Of a stretch of 13,492 nt of DNA, positions 13,360 through 13,492 are shown in pieces. How positions within the stretch are numbered: the stretch's first letter is position 1; each line of letters opens with the position of its first letter. The notes under the pieces were generated by a model. It did no database searches, was not told the DNA's origin, and saw nothing but the letters and a program-made list of their open reading frames with translations. This DNA is from Actinomycetes bacterium (GTDB lineage Bacteria > Actinomycetota > Actinomycetes > Actinomycetales > Microbacteriaceae), in contig JAEXHA010000006.1 of the NCBI GenBank assembly GCA_023450335.1, positions 1 through 13,492 on the forward strand, in the 5' to 3' direction. The translations under genes and the position numbers were made by a program.

Positions 13360-13365
13360 AGTCTA
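13360..13365 (-). promoter_or_regulatory. -10 element of the YrdB-like gene overlapping the nagA stop codon
   Basis: On the minus strand TAGACT is followed by seven bases and then the ATG at 13352, the same leaderless layout as two other genes in this window. The first three bases of the motif are the TAG stop codon of the upstream nagA-like gene, so stop codon and promoter element share sequence. No -35 is apparent. Confidence 0.5.
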
Positions 13366-13492
13366 CGCGGCGGCCGGGGGCCCGACGCGGGCGCCGTCGA
13401 CCCACACCTGCGTGACGGCGAGGTCGGCGTCGAGCACTACGGCGTCGGCGGCGCAGCCGGGCCGCAGCGATCCGTACCGGTCGTCCAGGCCC
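13363..13492 (-). CDS. nagA: C-terminus of probable N-acetylglucosamine-6-phosphate deacetylase (partial)
   Basis: Only the last 42 codons and the TAG stop lie in the window; the rest is beyond the right edge. The fragment reads GLDDRYGSLRPGCAADAVVL and continues with DADLAVTQVWVDGARV. This is the characteristic end of amidohydrolases of the NagA type, where the chain returns to the small beta domain (a Leu-x-Pro-Gly-x-x-Ala-Asp segment followed by a strand ending in a Asp-Gly turn). The presence of nagB and an amino-sugar transporter nearby raises the likelihood that it is NagA, which removes acetate from GlcNAc-6-phosphate to feed NagB. Other amidohydrolases, such as dihydroorotase-like or imidazolonepropionase-like enzymes, share a similar tail, so the call is probable rather than certain. 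Confidence 0.75.
   Translation of the reverse strand, partial: GLDDRYGSLRPGCAADAVVLDADLAVTQVWVDGARVGPPAAA

Noticed and set aside
1..13492. tRNA, rRNA, CRISPR array, insertion sequence, prophage, toxin-antitoxin or defence genes
   Set aside because: No cloverleaf-like sequence, evenly spaced repeat array, transposase or integrase motif, or known defence-protein signature was seen on either strand.

Overview
The window is about 70% G+C and reads as chromosomal DNA of a high-GC actinobacterium. Base composition, dense short operons, actinobacterial -10 (TANNNT) motifs placed just upstream of start codons, and a very frequent GGATGCC word all suggest a Microbacterium-like member of the Microbacteriaceae. 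The genus is inferred; no rRNA or tRNA gene is present to confirm it. No insertion sequence, prophage, CRISPR array or origin was seen.

Layout. (1) 1-4578 is a mixed left part: an unrecognised protein with two C-terminal membrane helices (+), a cytoplasmic AXE1-family acetyl esterase (-), a membrane-anchored L,D-transpeptidase (-) and a small alanine-rich lipoprotein (-). The 187-bp gap between esterase and transpeptidase holds a 16-bp tandem repeat and a 69-bp element bounded by perfect 13-bp inverted repeats. (2) 4685-10875 (+) is the core, an amino-sugar import and catabolism cluster: ROK-family repressor, sugar-binding lipoprotein, two ABC permeases, ROK-family sugar kinase and glucosamine-6-phosphate deaminase (nagB). 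From the first permease to nagB the genes overlap by 1 to 8 nt, so they are almost certainly co-transcribed. Two strong hairpins lie at the repressor/binding-protein and binding-protein/permease junctions. (3) 10905-11567 (+) is a six-helix membrane protein with its own probable leaderless promoter. (4) 11596-13492 (-) holds a GlcD-type FAD oxidase, a YrdB/DUF2568 membrane protein overlapping it by 4 nt, and the last 42 codons of a gene that looks like nagA (N-acetylglucosamine-6-phosphate deacetylase), cut by the window edge.

How it works together (inference from families and order). An N-acetylglucosamine-type sugar or small chito-oligosaccharide is bound outside the cell by the lipoprotein and imported through the two permeases. 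No ATPase is encoded here, so a shared MsiK-like ATPase elsewhere is expected. The ROK kinase phosphorylates the sugar, NagA removes the acetyl group, and NagB converts glucosamine-6-phosphate to fructose-6-phosphate and ammonia. The ROK repressor is the likely local regulator.

I found no clearly novel multi-gene system. The most interesting signals are noncoding: the 69-bp inverted-repeat element, the two junction hairpins, a rare-codon patch in the kinase gene that contains a promoter-like octamer repeated upstream of the next transcription unit, and the over-represented GGATGCC word.
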